Assembly (NCBI RefSeq): GCF_000429465.1
Contig: NZ_AUBX01000009.1
Coordinates: forward strand, 558,001 to 622,000
Source of the DNA: Algoriphagus vanfongensis DSM 17529
GTDB taxonomy: Bacteria; Bacteroidota; Bacteroidia; Cytophagales; Cyclobacteriaceae
DNA: 64,000 nt
Direction: 5' to 3'
Position 1 is the stretch's first letter. Every line of letters begins with the position of its first letter. The notes beneath the pieces were generated by a model that did not search any database, was not told the DNA's origin, and worked only from the letters and a program-made list of their open reading frames with translations. Of the stretch, positions 1 through 8,598 are shown piece after piece. The position numbers and the translations under genes were made by a program.

Positions 1-488
1 GCTTGAACCGGCTCCAAAACCCCTCCGATACCTACTCCGCCACTCAAATGAACGTTTTTGCCGATCTGAGCACAAGATCCGACAGTCGCCCAAGTATCAA
101 CCATCGTGCCACTGTCCACAAATGCGCCGATATTAACATAACTTGGCATCATGACTACTCCACTGGCCAAATGCGCACCGTAGCGTGCCACAGCATGAGG
201 AACTACACGTACACCTTGTTTGGCGTAGTTGGTCTTCAATGCCATTTTATCATGAAACTCAAAAGGTCCTACCTCTATGGTCTGCATCTTTTGAATCGGG
301 AAATAAAGAATCACTGCCTTTTTCACCCAGTCATTTACTTGCCATGTACCATCTTCCAATGGCTCAGCCACTCTGACTTGACCAGCGTCCAAATCTGCAA
401 TGATCGTTTTGATCGCAATTTCAGTGTCTTTTTCTTTCAACAATTCTCTGTTGTCCCAAGCTCGTTCGATGATTTCTCTGAGTTCCAT
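1..488 (-). CDS. dapD: 2,3,4,5-tetrahydropyridine-2,6-dicarboxylate N-succinyltransferase (partial)
   Basis: N-terminal 162 codons of DapD, which succinylates tetrahydrodipicolinate in the lysine/diaminopimelate pathway in the cytoplasm. The reverse strand reads [17 protein letters not shown] and later [20 protein letters not shown] followed by [15 protein letters not shown]. This is the left-handed beta-helix hexapeptide region typical of DapD. The gene runs off the left edge, so the C-terminal third is missing because of the window, not truncation. It is divergent from the glycosyltransferase, with only 21 bp between the start codons, so the promoters must overlap or lie inside the neighbouring gene. 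Confidence 0.93.
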   Translation of the reverse strand, partial: MELREIIERAWDNRELLKEKDTEIAIKTIIADLDAGQVRVAEPLEDGTWQVNDWVKKAVILYFPIQKMQTIEVGPFEFHDKMALKTNYAKQGVRVVPHAVARYGAHLASGVVMMPSYVNIGAFVDSGTMVDTWATVGSCAQIGKNVHLSGGVGIGGVLEPVQ

Positions 489-509
489 TATTTTCTTTAG
501 TTTCGTTTT

Positions 510-1622
510 ATGCAAAATGAAAGTCCGTCCAAAACACCCGCTCTGATCGCTTCTGGACTTAAACCAGTCCTCGATACTAGAGCTTATGGGAAGCTTGGCC
601 TTTCGATGCGTGAAACAAATAAATACAGCCTAAACTTCATAGGTTTTTCCCCGAAAAGGTCATTTGAAATCGACGGAATCCGATATTTTTCTTCCATCAC
701 CGATACAAAATCTCTATGGCAAAGAATTCTGATGCCTTTGAGATTCGCTAAAGTGCTAATTCAAGTCCAACCCAAACTCGTCATCTGTTGTACTTGGGAA
801 TACCTGCCGATGGCAAAAATCCTAAAATATATCTACAGATATAGGCTGATCTACGATGTACAGGAAAACTACCAACTCAACCTCAATCTCAATCCAGAAT
901 TAAGAAAATTTTCCAGATCGCTAGCCAAATTTATCATCGGAATAGCGGAGCAAAAGGTCGGAATACACAAGTACATTTTAGCAGAAGAATGCTACTCCGA
1001 AGAGATGCCTGAGAAAGCTCCAAGCCTTATTCTTCCCAATTTATTTGCAGGTAAAAAACTGGCGGTAGCAAGCATAAAACTTGATCAAAATAATCTGCTC
1101 AAACTCCTGATCACCGGAACCCTCAGTCCAGCTTTTGGAACTGAAAAAGCTATCCGCTGGTACCTAAAATTAAGGGAAAACTTACCCCAATTGCAGCTCA
1201 GAATTGTTGGACATTGCCCCCTCGGTTCTTTCCAAAATGACCTGCAAAGGTTGATCAATAATGAGGAAAATATCAGTGCAATAATCTCTTCAAACCCAAT
1301 CCCTCACGACGAGATTTTAGAAGAAATGGTAGGGACTCAAATTGTACTTTTACCATATGAAGACAGGGAGGAATTCAGATCCAAAATGCCAACAAAACTC
1401 TATGAATGCGCCGCACTGGGGATTCCTGTTTTGCATACACCCAATTCAAAGTGGGAAGAGTTTGTTCAACCATTTCGAGGTGGCGAAAGCATTGATTTTT
1501 CAAATTTAGGCGATGCATACAAGCTGTTTTCAAAAGCATTGGAACAGTCATTTTTCATCCAAGCTCCTCCAGCATCGATTTATTGGAATTCAGCCAAAGA
1601 CTCCTTTTTGGCTAGTCTTTAA
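510..1622 (+). CDS. glycosyltransferase, group 1/GT4-like
   Basis: A 370-residue cytoplasmic protein with the two-lobed layout of GT-B glycosyltransferases. The N-terminal lobe has [19 protein letters not shown] and a hydrophobic strand [14 protein letters not shown]. The C-terminal lobe starts near residue 195 ([17 protein letters not shown]) and contains a nucleotide-sugar-binding segment near residue 290-310 ([18 protein letters not shown]) with the conserved glutamate. No signal peptide is seen. It is probably involved in cell-surface glycan synthesis, but the donor and acceptor cannot be told. It stands alone, divergent from dapD. Confidence 0.8.
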   Translation: MQNESPSKTPALIASGLKPVLDTRAYGKLGLSMRETNKYSLNFIGFSPKRSFEIDGIRYFSSITDTKSLWQRILMPLRFAKVLIQVQPKLVICCTWEYLPMAKILKYIYRYRLIYDVQENYQLNLNLNPELRKFSRSLAKFIIGIAEQKVGIHKYILAEECYSEEMPEKAPSLILPNLFAGKKLAVASIKLDQNNLLKLLITGTLSPAFGTEKAIRWYLKLRENLPQLQLRIVGHCPLGSFQNDLQRLINNEENISAIISSNPIPHDEILEEMVGTQIVLLPYEDREEFRSKMPTKLYECAALGIPVLHTPNSKWEEFVQPFRGGESIDFSNLGDAYKLFSKALEQSFFIQAPPASIYWNSAKDSFLASL

Positions 1623-1825
1623 TCCACCACCGATCTCAAATCCCATCGTGGATAAGTGGAAAACTTATCCACCTACCTCCTATTTTCTACACTCAAACTT
1701 GACAAATGGAAACTCATTTGAATCTTCTTGATTTTAGATTTTCAAGAGAGAGTTGACTCAAAAAAGTCAATTATAATACTTAATATCAATAATTTAAATA
1801 TTTTATAAGCTAAAGCTAATTTATA

Positions 1826-1843
1826 TTTTAGTCATGACTAAAA
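1826..1843. promoter_or_regulatory. candidate DtxR/MntR-family operator 1
   Basis: TTTTAGTCATGACTAAAA is a perfect 18-bp palindrome about 110 bp before the regulator start. It has the TTTAG-N6-CTAAA layout, similar to known MntR/IdeR-type operators. Binding by the product of the 1954-2616 gene is inferred. Confidence 0.6.
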
Positions 1844-1902
1844 ACGAAATCACATCAAAAATGAGCTTATCAACAGTTGATTTAGCTTAAAGTAAATTTT
1901 AT

Positions 1903-1918
1903 TTTAGCTATATCTAAA
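1903..1918. promoter_or_regulatory. candidate DtxR/MntR-family operator 2
   Basis: TTTAGCTATATCTAAA has the same TTTAG-N6-CTAAA arms as operator 1 and ends 35 bp before the ATG of the regulator. Repressor bound here would cover the likely promoter and transcription start. Confidence 0.55.
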
Positions 1919-1953
1919 TTAATTTTTATATTTGACTCATTAAAGAATACTCC

Positions 1954-2616
1954 ATGAATCTCACCACAGCAGAAGAAAACTACCTGAAGGCCATCTACCA
2001 TCTATCTGATGGCGGCAAAAAATCTGTTTCTACAAACGACATCGCCGCAGAAATGAAAACAAAGCCTGCGTCGGTATCAGATATGCTTAGAAAATTAGGA
2101 GACAAGGAAGTCATCGAATACAGGAAATATTATGGAGTCAATATCACTGAAGAAGGTAAAAAGAGAGCTCTCCAAACCATCCGAAAGCATCGCCTCTGGG
2201 AAGTATTTTTGGTTGATAAATTGAACTTTGCCTGGGACGAGGTACACGAAGTAGCGGAAGAACTGGAGCACATTCAGTCTCCCCTACTCATCCAAAGACT
2301 AGATGCTTTTCTAGACTATCCAAAGTTTGACCCACATGGTGACCCTATCCCAGACGAGTACGGTGATGTTCGGGCAAGACCTCGAATCCCTATCAATGAA
2401 ATGGAAATAGATCAGTCTGGACAGATCGTAGCCGTCAAGGATAGTTCAGCTGCTTTCCTCCGATACTTGGACAAGGTGGGAGCTTACATCGGGGCAAGAA
2501 TCAAGGTTTTGGACAAGGTGGAATTTGATGGATCGCTGGAGATCCTGGTTGATCAAAAGAAGAGCATTTTTATGTCTAAAGATGTCGCTGGAAACATACT
2601 GGCAATTCAATCATGA
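1954..2616 (+). CDS. DtxR/MntR-family metal-dependent transcriptional regulator
   Basis: A 220-residue regulator. Residues 1-65 form the winged helix (TAEENYLKAIYHLSDGG, then IAAEMKTKPASVSDMLRKL). The dimerization and metal-binding domain follows, with KHRLWEVFL and VHEVAEELEH, holding the His/Glu/Glu/His ligands expected of the family, then YPKFDPHGDPIP. Residues about 150-220 look like a FeoA/SH3-type C-terminal domain. It probably senses Mn2+ (or Fe2+/Zn2+) and represses its own uptake operon through the operators upstream. Its stop overlaps the start of the binding-protein gene by 4 bp, so they are co-transcribed. The exact metal cannot be told from sequence. Confidence 0.9.
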   Translation: MNLTTAEENYLKAIYHLSDGGKKSVSTNDIAAEMKTKPASVSDMLRKLGDKEVIEYRKYYGVNITEEGKKRALQTIRKHRLWEVFLVDKLNFAWDEVHEVAEELEHIQSPLLIQRLDAFLDYPKFDPHGDPIPDEYGDVRARPRIPINEMEIDQSGQIVAVKDSSAAFLRYLDKVGAYIGARIKVLDKVEFDGSLEILVDQKKSIFMSKDVAGNILAIQS

Positions 2617-3527
2617 GAAACTCGATTTACCTATTCCTATTTAGCTTCCTGTTTTTCTCCTGTCGCTTCGAAAAGGTAAAAGATGACAACGAGATTCTGA
2701 TTGTCGCCACCACTTCGATTTTGGCAGACGGGATACGTAATATCGTCGGAGACCAAGCCAAAGTAGTCTCTTTGATGCCTGCTGGGGTTGACCCGCATCT
2801 TTACAAAGCATCCGTGAGAGATTTGGACTTATTGGAAAGTGCAGATCTGATCCTTTACCATGGATTGTATCTGGAAGGAAAGATGACCGAGATTTTTGAA
2901 AAACTCACATTCAACAAGGATCTGATCAATGTATCAGAAGCTATCCCTGCAGAATTCTTATTGCGATCAGGTCCAGAATCACACAGTGTCGATCCTCACA
3001 TTTGGTTTGATGTCAATCTATGGAGAATGGCTATGCAGCATGCATCAGATGAAATCATAACCTGGAAGCCAGACTGGAAGAATACCATTGAGTCAAATTC
3101 AAAGAATTACCAGGCGAAACTTGAGACCCTAAATCAAGAAGTCATTGACAAAACTCAACTCTTAAATCAGAGTCAACTTGCTTTGATTACTGCCCACGAC
3201 GCTTTTGCCTATTTTGGAAAAGCCTACCAAATAGAAGTAAAAGGTCTGCAGGGACTTTCTACCCTAAGTGAACCTGGTCTAAGAGATTTGACGGGACTTA
3301 TTCAACTGATCATTGATAGAAACATCCGAGCCGTCTTTGCCGAACAAACCATTTCCCCCAAAGCCATCAAAGCCGTAGTGGCTGGGTGCGCCAATGCGGG
3401 ACATGAGATCCAACTGGCCGGTCCGCTTTACACAGACAGCCTAGATAGCCCCGATCAACCTGCCGGCACCTATATCGGAATGGTGCAAACTAACCTCAAC
3501 ACAATTTTTGAAAGCCTAATGCCATGA
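2613..3527 (+). CDS. metal ABC transporter substrate-binding lipoprotein (TroA/ZnuA/MntA type)
   Basis: A 304-residue cluster A-I solute-binding protein. The N-terminus is a lipoprotein signal (LFLFSFLFFSC, Cys 17), so it is anchored in the envelope. Landmarks are IVATTSILADGIRNIVG and AGVDPHLYKASVRDLDLL, with the first His ligand. Further ligand candidates are the His of VDPHIWFD, the His of LITAHDAFAYF and the acidic residue in AVFAEQTISPK. There is no long His-rich loop of the kind found in many ZnuA proteins, which mildly favours Mn/Fe over Zn. It overlaps the regulator and the ATPase gene by 4 bp each, a tight operon. Confidence 0.9.
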   Translation: MRNSIYLFLFSFLFFSCRFEKVKDDNEILIVATTSILADGIRNIVGDQAKVVSLMPAGVDPHLYKASVRDLDLLESADLILYHGLYLEGKMTEIFEKLTFNKDLINVSEAIPAEFLLRSGPESHSVDPHIWFDVNLWRMAMQHASDEIITWKPDWKNTIESNSKNYQAKLETLNQEVIDKTQLLNQSQLALITAHDAFAYFGKAYQIEVKGLQGLSTLSEPGLRDLTGLIQLIIDRNIRAVFAEQTISPKAIKAVVAGCANAGHEIQLAGPLYTDSLDSPDQPAGTYIGMVQTNLNTIFESLMP

Positions 3528-4312
3528 TCCAACAAGTACAAAACCCTATTTTGGAAATCCACGATCTGACTGTCAGCTATGACCAGTCACCGGTTCTTTG
3601 GAATATTGACCTGAGTCTTCCCGAGGGAAAACTGGTCGGGATTCTCGGTCCGAATGGCGCTGGAAAATCCACCTTGATCAAGGCGATCATGGGCTTGGTA
3701 GATCCCAGTGGAGGCTATGTCCGGATTTTTGACAAAGAACTGGACCTAGTAAGAAATAGAATCAGCTATGTCCCGCAGCGAGAATCCGTAGACTGGAATT
3801 TCCCGGCTTCAGTTTTGGACGTGGTACAGATGGGGACTTACGGTCGATTGGGTCTTTTCAAAAGACCAGGTAAAAAAGAAAAACAATTGGCACTGGACTG
3901 TTTGGAGAAAGTGGGGATGACGGCTTTTGCAAAAAGACAGATCTCGGAACTTTCAGGTGGTCAGCAGCAGCGGGTTTTCATCGCCAGAGCTTTGGCACAA
4001 GAATCCGACCTCTATCTGATGGACGAGCCTTTTGCCGGAGTAGACATGGCGACAGAGACAGCTATCTTCCAGCTCCTTCAAGAAATGACTCAGGAGGGAA
4101 AAACCATTTTGGTAGTTCACCATGACATCCATTCAGCTATGAAATATTTTGAATGGATCATCATGCTCAACTTGCACTTGGTAGCTTCTGGGCCTAAAAG
4201 TGAAGTAGTCAACGAAGAACTGCTTCGCAAAACCTATGGCGGCAAACTGAATCTATTGACAAAAGTAAGTGACTTGATCCGCCAACAGGAGTTCAACCCT
4301 TTGAAAAACTGA
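3524..4312 (+). CDS. metal ABC transporter ATP-binding protein
   Basis: A 262-residue ABC ATPase powering Mn/Zn import. It has Walker A GPNGAGKST near residues 43-51, Q-loop YVPQRE, signature LSGGQQQR, Walker B LYLMDEPFAGVD and the switch histidine in LVVHHDIHS. It belongs to the ZnuC/TroB/MntB group and pairs with the two permeases that follow. It overlaps the binding-protein gene by 4 bp and lies 1 bp before the first permease. Confidence 0.92.
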   Translation: MIQQVQNPILEIHDLTVSYDQSPVLWNIDLSLPEGKLVGILGPNGAGKSTLIKAIMGLVDPSGGYVRIFDKELDLVRNRISYVPQRESVDWNFPASVLDVVQMGTYGRLGLFKRPGKKEKQLALDCLEKVGMTAFAKRQISELSGGQQQRVFIARALAQESDLYLMDEPFAGVDMATETAIFQLLQEMTQEGKTILVVHHDIHSAMKYFEWIIMLNLHLVASGPKSEVVNEELLRKTYGGKLNLLTKVSDLIRQQEFNPLKN

Positions 4313-4313
4313 T

Positions 4314-5606
4314 ATGGAAAATTTTCTGTATTTCTTTTCCTTTCAGGATGCTTCGATTGCTTTCATCGTTTTGGGAATTACCATTTTGGGAATTGGCTCA
4401 GCGTATGTGGGCACTTTCAGCTTTTTGGACAACAAAGCTCTATTGGGTGACGCCATATCGCACGCAGTCTTGCCGGGGATCTGCTTGGGTTTCATGCTAG
4501 CCGGAGAGAAAAACCCCTACTACATCGTCGGTGGAGCTATCATTTCTGGCTCACTGGCGACATTTCTGAGTTCATGGCTCAAGGAAAACACGAAACTCAG
4601 TGAAGACTCAATTATCGCTGTGATCCTTTCCACTTTTTTTGGTTTGGGAATCGTCTTATTGACAGTCATTCAAAAGTCTGGCAATCCGGAAATGGCAGGC
4701 TTGAACCAGTTTATTTTTGGCAATGCTATTGGAATACTGGAAGAAGACCTCTGGGTCTATGGAGGACTAGCTTTCATCATCATTCTCTCGCTGAGCTTAT
4801 TGATGAAAGAATTCAGACTGTTGGTATTCAATGCAGAATTCGGAAAAGCTATTGGCTTCCCAATGGATCGAGTCCGTTTGGTTTTCAACATCCTTATGAT
4901 CCTGTCGGTGGTGATTGGCATTCAGGCAATCGGAGTGGTATTGATGGCAGCACTCTTGATTACACCAGGGGCTGCAGCAAGGTTTTGGACAGACAGGCTT
5001 TCTTCCTTGTTAATTTTAGCTGGAGTATTTGCTGTACTATCTGGTATCATCGGCACCTATATCTCCTTCGTACTTCCTCAGATGCCTACAGGACCGTGGG
5101 TGGTGGTCAGTCTATCTACTTTAGCCCTGATTTCATTTGTCTTTGCTCCCAAAAAAGGAATTCTTTATCGATTCTTTTCCAGACGAAAGTATCTGACTAA
5201 AATGCACCGGGACCACGTACTTAAGAGTCTGTACAAAGCTTTGGAAGAAAAGAAGTCGGGCCTATCCCAATCCGAATTGCTTGCACTCTACCCCCATCAT
5301 AAAAGAGAAACCAATAGATCCATCTCTTATTTAAGAAAGAGATCTCAACTCATTATAAAAGAAGGTTTTATCACATTAACATCTAAAGGTAAGTCAGAAG
5401 CAATGCGGATCGTCCGACTGCATCGACTTTGGGAATCTTACCTCAACGAATACATGAATATTGCTCCAGATCATGTGCACGATTCCGCTGAAAAAATGGA
5501 GCACCTGCTGACTCCAGAGTTGGAAGCCCTCCTCGACAACCGACTCAAATACCCCAAACTCGATCCTCACCAAGAAAACATTCCAAGAGACCATGATGAG
5601 CTTTGA
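4314..5606 (+). CDS. metal ABC transporter permease fused to a C-terminal DtxR-like repressor domain
   Basis: A 430-residue fusion. Residues about 1-280 form a multi-helix ABC-3 permease (LLGDAISHAVLPGICLGF; later ALLITPGAAARFW). Residues about 290-430 form a soluble domain: a winged-helix-like part (LSQSELLALYPHHKRETNRS, then ISYLRKRSQLIIKEGFITLT) and a metal-binding part (RLHRLWESYL, DHVHDSAEKMEH, YPKLDPHQENIP). The latter is nearly collinear with the regulator encoded at 1954-2616 and keeps the same His/Glu/Glu/His positions. The FeoA-like tail is absent. The same architecture is known from chlamydial YtgCR. Whether the domain is cleaved or senses metal in place is unknown. It overlaps the second permease by 14 bp. 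Confidence 0.88.
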   Translation: MENFLYFFSFQDASIAFIVLGITILGIGSAYVGTFSFLDNKALLGDAISHAVLPGICLGFMLAGEKNPYYIVGGAIISGSLATFLSSWLKENTKLSEDSIIAVILSTFFGLGIVLLTVIQKSGNPEMAGLNQFIFGNAIGILEEDLWVYGGLAFIIILSLSLLMKEFRLLVFNAEFGKAIGFPMDRVRLVFNILMILSVVIGIQAIGVVLMAALLITPGAAARFWTDRLSSLLILAGVFAVLSGIIGTYISFVLPQMPTGPWVVVSLSTLALISFVFAPKKGILYRFFSRRKYLTKMHRDHVLKSLYKALEEKKSGLSQSELLALYPHHKRETNRSISYLRKRSQLIIKEGFITLTSKGKSEAMRIVRLHRLWESYLNEYMNIAPDHVHDSAEKMEHLLTPELEALLDNRLKYPKLDPHQENIPRDHDEL

Positions 5607-6492
5607 TCAAAACGCCTTTTTAATCATTTTCACCGCCTCCCTCATCGCGATTTCTTGTGGATTGTTAGGTGTATTTATGATGCTTCGCAAAATGTCCATG
5701 ACCGGAGATGCTATTTCCCATGCCGTATTACCTGGCATTGTAATCGGCTTTTTCATCTCAGGAAGTCAGCGAGGCGTGGAGGTGATCGTGGGAGCAGGAT
5801 TGCTCGGTATTATTGCTACGATGGTGATAGACTTTCTTAGAAAAAAAGCAAAAGTCCAACTGGATGCTTCCATCGGGATCACCTTTACTCTATTATTTGC
5901 AATTGGAATTATTTTGATCAATCTATTGGCGTACAAAGTAGACCTGGATCAAGAATGTGTGCTATACGGCGAGATCGCTTATCTTCCAATAGACCTTTGG
6001 ATCACCAAAGCTGGCTTTAGTATGGGACCGAGAATTACTTGGCTAGCACTTTTAAATCTACTTTTAGTAATTACATTTATCTTACTGTTATTCAAAGAAT
6101 TAAAACTAACCAGTTTTGATGAAGGATTTGGCTTGGTCATGGGAATACCTGCTGGAGGAATCAATCTTGCTTTGATGAGTATGGTCTCCTATACTACTGT
6201 GAGTAGCTTCGAAGCGGTAGGGGCTATTCTCGTGGTAGCACTTCTGGTAGTCCCGCCTGCCACAGCTTTTCTCTGGACCAAAAACATCAAATCCCTGATC
6301 CAACTGACGGTGCTCATAGGCATAGGAATTTCCATTATTGGCTACTACATGGCATTTTGGCTGGACAGCTCCATAGCAGGAATGATTGTCTCCGTCGCTG
6401 GTCTCGTATTCTTAGTTTCTGCTGTTTTCAACAGTAAAAAGTATAAATTTAAATCCGGAACCCGACTGGAGCCCGAAGCGTTAAGCTCTTGA
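5593..6492 (+). CDS. metal ABC transporter permease (second subunit)
   Basis: A 299-residue ABC-3 family inner-membrane permease with about eight hydrophobic segments. It has the family motif MTGDAISHAVLPGIVIGFF near residue 35 and ILVVALLVVPPATAF near residue 215. It has no C-terminal extension, unlike its neighbour, so the transporter is probably a heterodimer with one plain and one regulator-bearing subunit. The start could be 5593 or the next codon, 5596. It abuts the thioredoxin-like gene directly. Confidence 0.9.
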   Translation: MMSFDQNAFLIIFTASLIAISCGLLGVFMMLRKMSMTGDAISHAVLPGIVIGFFISGSQRGVEVIVGAGLLGIIATMVIDFLRKKAKVQLDASIGITFTLLFAIGIILINLLAYKVDLDQECVLYGEIAYLPIDLWITKAGFSMGPRITWLALLNLLLVITFILLLFKELKLTSFDEGFGLVMGIPAGGINLALMSMVSYTTVSSFEAVGAILVVALLVVPPATAFLWTKNIKSLIQLTVLIGIGISIIGYYMAFWLDSSIAGMIVSVAGLVFLVSAVFNSKKYKFKSGTRLEPEALSS

Positions 6493-6960
6493 ATGAAGAA
6501 AAAGATGAAGCAGGTATTAGGAGTATTTCTGGCTGTATTGATATCCTCAAGCACATTTGCTCAAGATAAAATAGAGTGGATGAAGTTTGAAGATGCCGTG
6601 ACAGCGAATCAAAGCAATCCAAAAATGTTACTCGTAGACGTTTACACGGACTGGTGTGGATGGTGCAAAAAAATGGATAAGGAAACTTTTACAGATCCAG
6701 AAGTCATAGCCCATATCAACGAAAACTTCTACGCAGTCAAACTAAATGCTGAAGACAGCAAAAGAACTTTTGAATTTGGAGGCAAAGAATATAGTGAGGC
6801 TGAAATGGCAGCAGCAATGCGGGTGCGCTCTTACCCCAACTTTGTAGTCATCGATCCCACATTGAAAAATATAGCTCAGTTGCCTGGCTATCGCACTCCT
6901 GACCAATTTATGGACGGCCTCAGTGAATTAATTGAAAAAGCATTTAGAATCAAGCCATGA
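6493..6960 (+). CDS. exported thioredoxin-family protein
   Basis: A 155-residue protein with a signal peptide (residues 1-23, ending SSTFAQ) and a thioredoxin fold. The active site WCGWCKKMDKETF lies near residues 54-66 and a cis-proline region YPNFVVIDP near residue 118. The WCxWC context is typical of DUF255/thioredoxin_7-type periplasmic reductases. The substrate is unknown. It overlaps mnmE by 4 bp, so the two are co-transcribed. Confidence 0.82.
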   Translation: MKKKMKQVLGVFLAVLISSSTFAQDKIEWMKFEDAVTANQSNPKMLLVDVYTDWCGWCKKMDKETFTDPEVIAHINENFYAVKLNAEDSKRTFEFGGKEYSEAEMAAAMRVRSYPNFVVIDPTLKNIAQLPGYRTPDQFMDGLSELIEKAFRIKP

Positions 6961-8339
6961 GTTTTTCTCTCGCCGAACGCGAAGACACCATTATTGCACT
7001 TGCCACTCCGCAGGGTGTTGGTGCGATTGCAGTTATAAGACTTTCTGGAAACAAGGCGATTCAAGTCGTCAATGAAGTGTTTTATGGAAAGAATCTTGAA
7101 CAACAAGACTCACATACCATTCATTTTGGAACTATTCGAGATGGAGAAAAAGTCATCGATGAAGTTCTGGTATCACTATTCATCGCACCCAAATCCTTTA
7201 CCAAAGAAAATGTCGTAGAGATATCAACGCATGGGTCTTCTTACATCATCAATCAGGTGATTAGGCTCTTTCTGAAGAAGGGAGTTCGGCCCGCAAAACC
7301 CGGTGAATTCACCCAACGTGCTTTCCTAAATGGACAATTTGATCTGGCTCAGGCCGAGGCAGTTGCAGATTTGATTCACGCAGACTCTGAAGCTTCCCAC
7401 TCTGCTGCTTTGAACCAGATGAGAGGTGGATTTTCTTCTGAAATTCAGGAATTAAGAACTCAATTGATCCATTTTGCTTCTATGATTGAGCTCGAGCTGG
7501 ACTTCACTGAGGAGGATGTGGAATTTGCCAGCCGAGATGATCTTCGGGCTTTGGTAGAAAGACTCTTACGAGTCGTGGAAGAATTGATTTTAAGTTTTGA
7601 TCTCGGAAACGTGATCAAAAATGGTGTGCCTACTGTCATTGCGGGAAAGCCAAACGCCGGGAAGTCCACCCTCTTGAATGCCTTACTCAATGAGGAAAAA
7701 GCGATTGTCTCTGATATCGCAGGAACTACGCGGGATTTTATCGAGGATGAAATCAATATTGGCGGAGTCATTTTCAGATTTATAGATACCGCCGGCTTAA
7801 GAGAAACCACAGACACGATTGAAGCGATAGGAGTCAGCAGAACTCAGGAAAAAATGAAGACTGCCTCCTTGATTCTGTACCTATTTGATCTGGGGGATAC
7901 GGACCTCATTGAAATCAATAGAGACATCAATAAGTTGGAAAATCTGGGAGTTCCTTTTGTGAAAGTGGCGAATAAAGTAGATAAAGCTAATAGCCAATTA
8001 ATTAATGAGTTAAAGGAAAAACATTCGGATATAATTTTTATCTCAGCAGGGCATAAAGAAAATTTGGAAGGCTTAAAGGTTAAGATATTGGAATTAGTCA
8101 ATCTGGACAAATTTAAGACCGGGAATACAGTTGTCACCAATGTACGGCATTATGATTCTTTGACGAGAACCCGAGAATCTCTTTTAGATGTGTTAAGTGG
8201 GCTGGACAATGAAGTAACCAATGATTTCTTGGCTATGGATATTCGTAGGTCATTGCATTACCTTGGTGAAATTACCGGTGAAATTACTACCGACGATCTA
8301 CTGGCTAATATTTTTTCAAAGTTTTGTATCGGGAAATAA
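6957..8339 (+). CDS. mnmE: tRNA uridine-5-carboxymethylaminomethyl modification GTPase MnmE
   Basis: A 460-residue enzyme that, with MnmG, modifies the wobble uridine of tRNAs. The N-terminal formyl-THF-binding domain (EDTIIALATPQGVGAIAVIR) is followed by a helical domain with an inserted G domain: G1 GKPNAGKSTLLN near residue 227, G3 DTAGLRE, G4 NKVD. The protein ends in FSKFCIGK, the invariant C-terminus with the catalytic Cys. The last 18 bp (8322-8339) are repeated imperfectly at 26231-26248 on the other side of the mobile element, which marks this 3' end as an integration site. Confidence 0.96.
   Translation: MSFSLAEREDTIIALATPQGVGAIAVIRLSGNKAIQVVNEVFYGKNLEQQDSHTIHFGTIRDGEKVIDEVLVSLFIAPKSFTKENVVEISTHGSSYIINQVIRLFLKKGVRPAKPGEFTQRAFLNGQFDLAQAEAVADLIHADSEASHSAALNQMRGGFSSEIQELRTQLIHFASMIELELDFTEEDVEFASRDDLRALVERLLRVVEELILSFDLGNVIKNGVPTVIAGKPNAGKSTLLNALLNEEKAIVSDIAGTTRDFIEDEINIGGVIFRFIDTAGLRETTDTIEAIGVSRTQEKMKTASLILYLFDLGDTDLIEINRDINKLENLGVPFVKVANKVDKANSQLINELKEKHSDIIFISAGHKENLEGLKVKILELVNLDKFKTGNTVVTNVRHYDSLTRTRESLLDVLSGLDNEVTNDFLAMDIRRSLHYLGEITGEITTDDLLANIFSKFCIGK
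8322..8339 (+). repeat. outer left attachment-site candidate (3' end of mnmE)
   Basis: TTTTGTATCGGGAAATAA is the last 18 bp of mnmE. It matches TTCTGTATCGGCAAGTAA at 26231-26248 at 15 of 18 positions, and the differences preserve the protein end FCIGK-stop. The last 18 bp of trmE/mnmE are the known attB of SGI1-type islands. Confidence 0.55.
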
Positions 8340-8381
8340 ACACCTACAAACAGTTCTAAACAACTCTAAGTAAAACTTATT

Positions 8382-8414
8382 AAAACCCTCTAAATCTTTT
8401 ATTTAGAGGGTTTT
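8382..8414 (+). terminator. rho-independent terminator after mnmE
   Basis: A perfect 14-bp stem (8382-8395 and 8401-8414) closes a 5-nt CTTTT loop. It is AT-flanked, with a GC-containing core and a T run within the 3' arm. It lies 43 bp after the mnmE stop and before the element boundary. Confidence 0.85.
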
Positions 8415-8459
8415 TCATTTGTATCTCTTTTTATTCAATTTTCAATTTTGATAGAATAT

Positions 8460-8478
8460 TTGTACCGGATTTGTACCG
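8460..8478 (+). repeat. attL candidate (inner direct repeat)
   Basis: TTGTACCGGATTTGTACCG is identical to 26174-26192. The 8-mer TTGTACCG occurs twice within it. An inverted copy, CGGTACAA, follows at 8487-8494 after an 8-bp spacer, a layout expected of tyrosine-recombinase core sites. Confidence 0.75.
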
Positions 8479-8521
8479 TTTTTTGGCGGTACAATTTTTT
8501 TGCTAAATTGGGGGAGATTAT

Positions 8522-8581
8522 GAAACAATGGGAAACAACCAGAAACAACTGGAAACATTGGGAAACAACTAGAAACAAACA
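8522..8581 (+). repeat. six 10-bp iterons (GAAACA core)
   Basis: GAAACAnnnn is repeated six times with an exact 10-bp period (starts at 8522, 8532, 8542, 8552, 8562, 8572). The array lies between attL and the first gene of the element. One helical turn per unit suggests cooperative binding on one DNA face, for example by integrase arm-binding domains or the adjacent HTH protein. Confidence 0.7.
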
Positions 8582-8598
8582 GAGCAAACTTTAAATCC

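Larger units (their letters stand above)
1623..1953 (+). promoter_or_regulatory. intergenic control region of the metal-uptake cassette
   Basis: About 330 bp of very AT-rich DNA without a convincing gene. It holds at least two inverted repeats of the same architecture, TTTAG-N6-CTAAA (listed separately), plus related half sites at 1881-1896 (TTTAGCTTAAAGTAAA) and around 1806-1820. The position directly before a DtxR/MntR-type regulator and its transporter suggests this is the autoregulated promoter. Confidence 0.6.
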
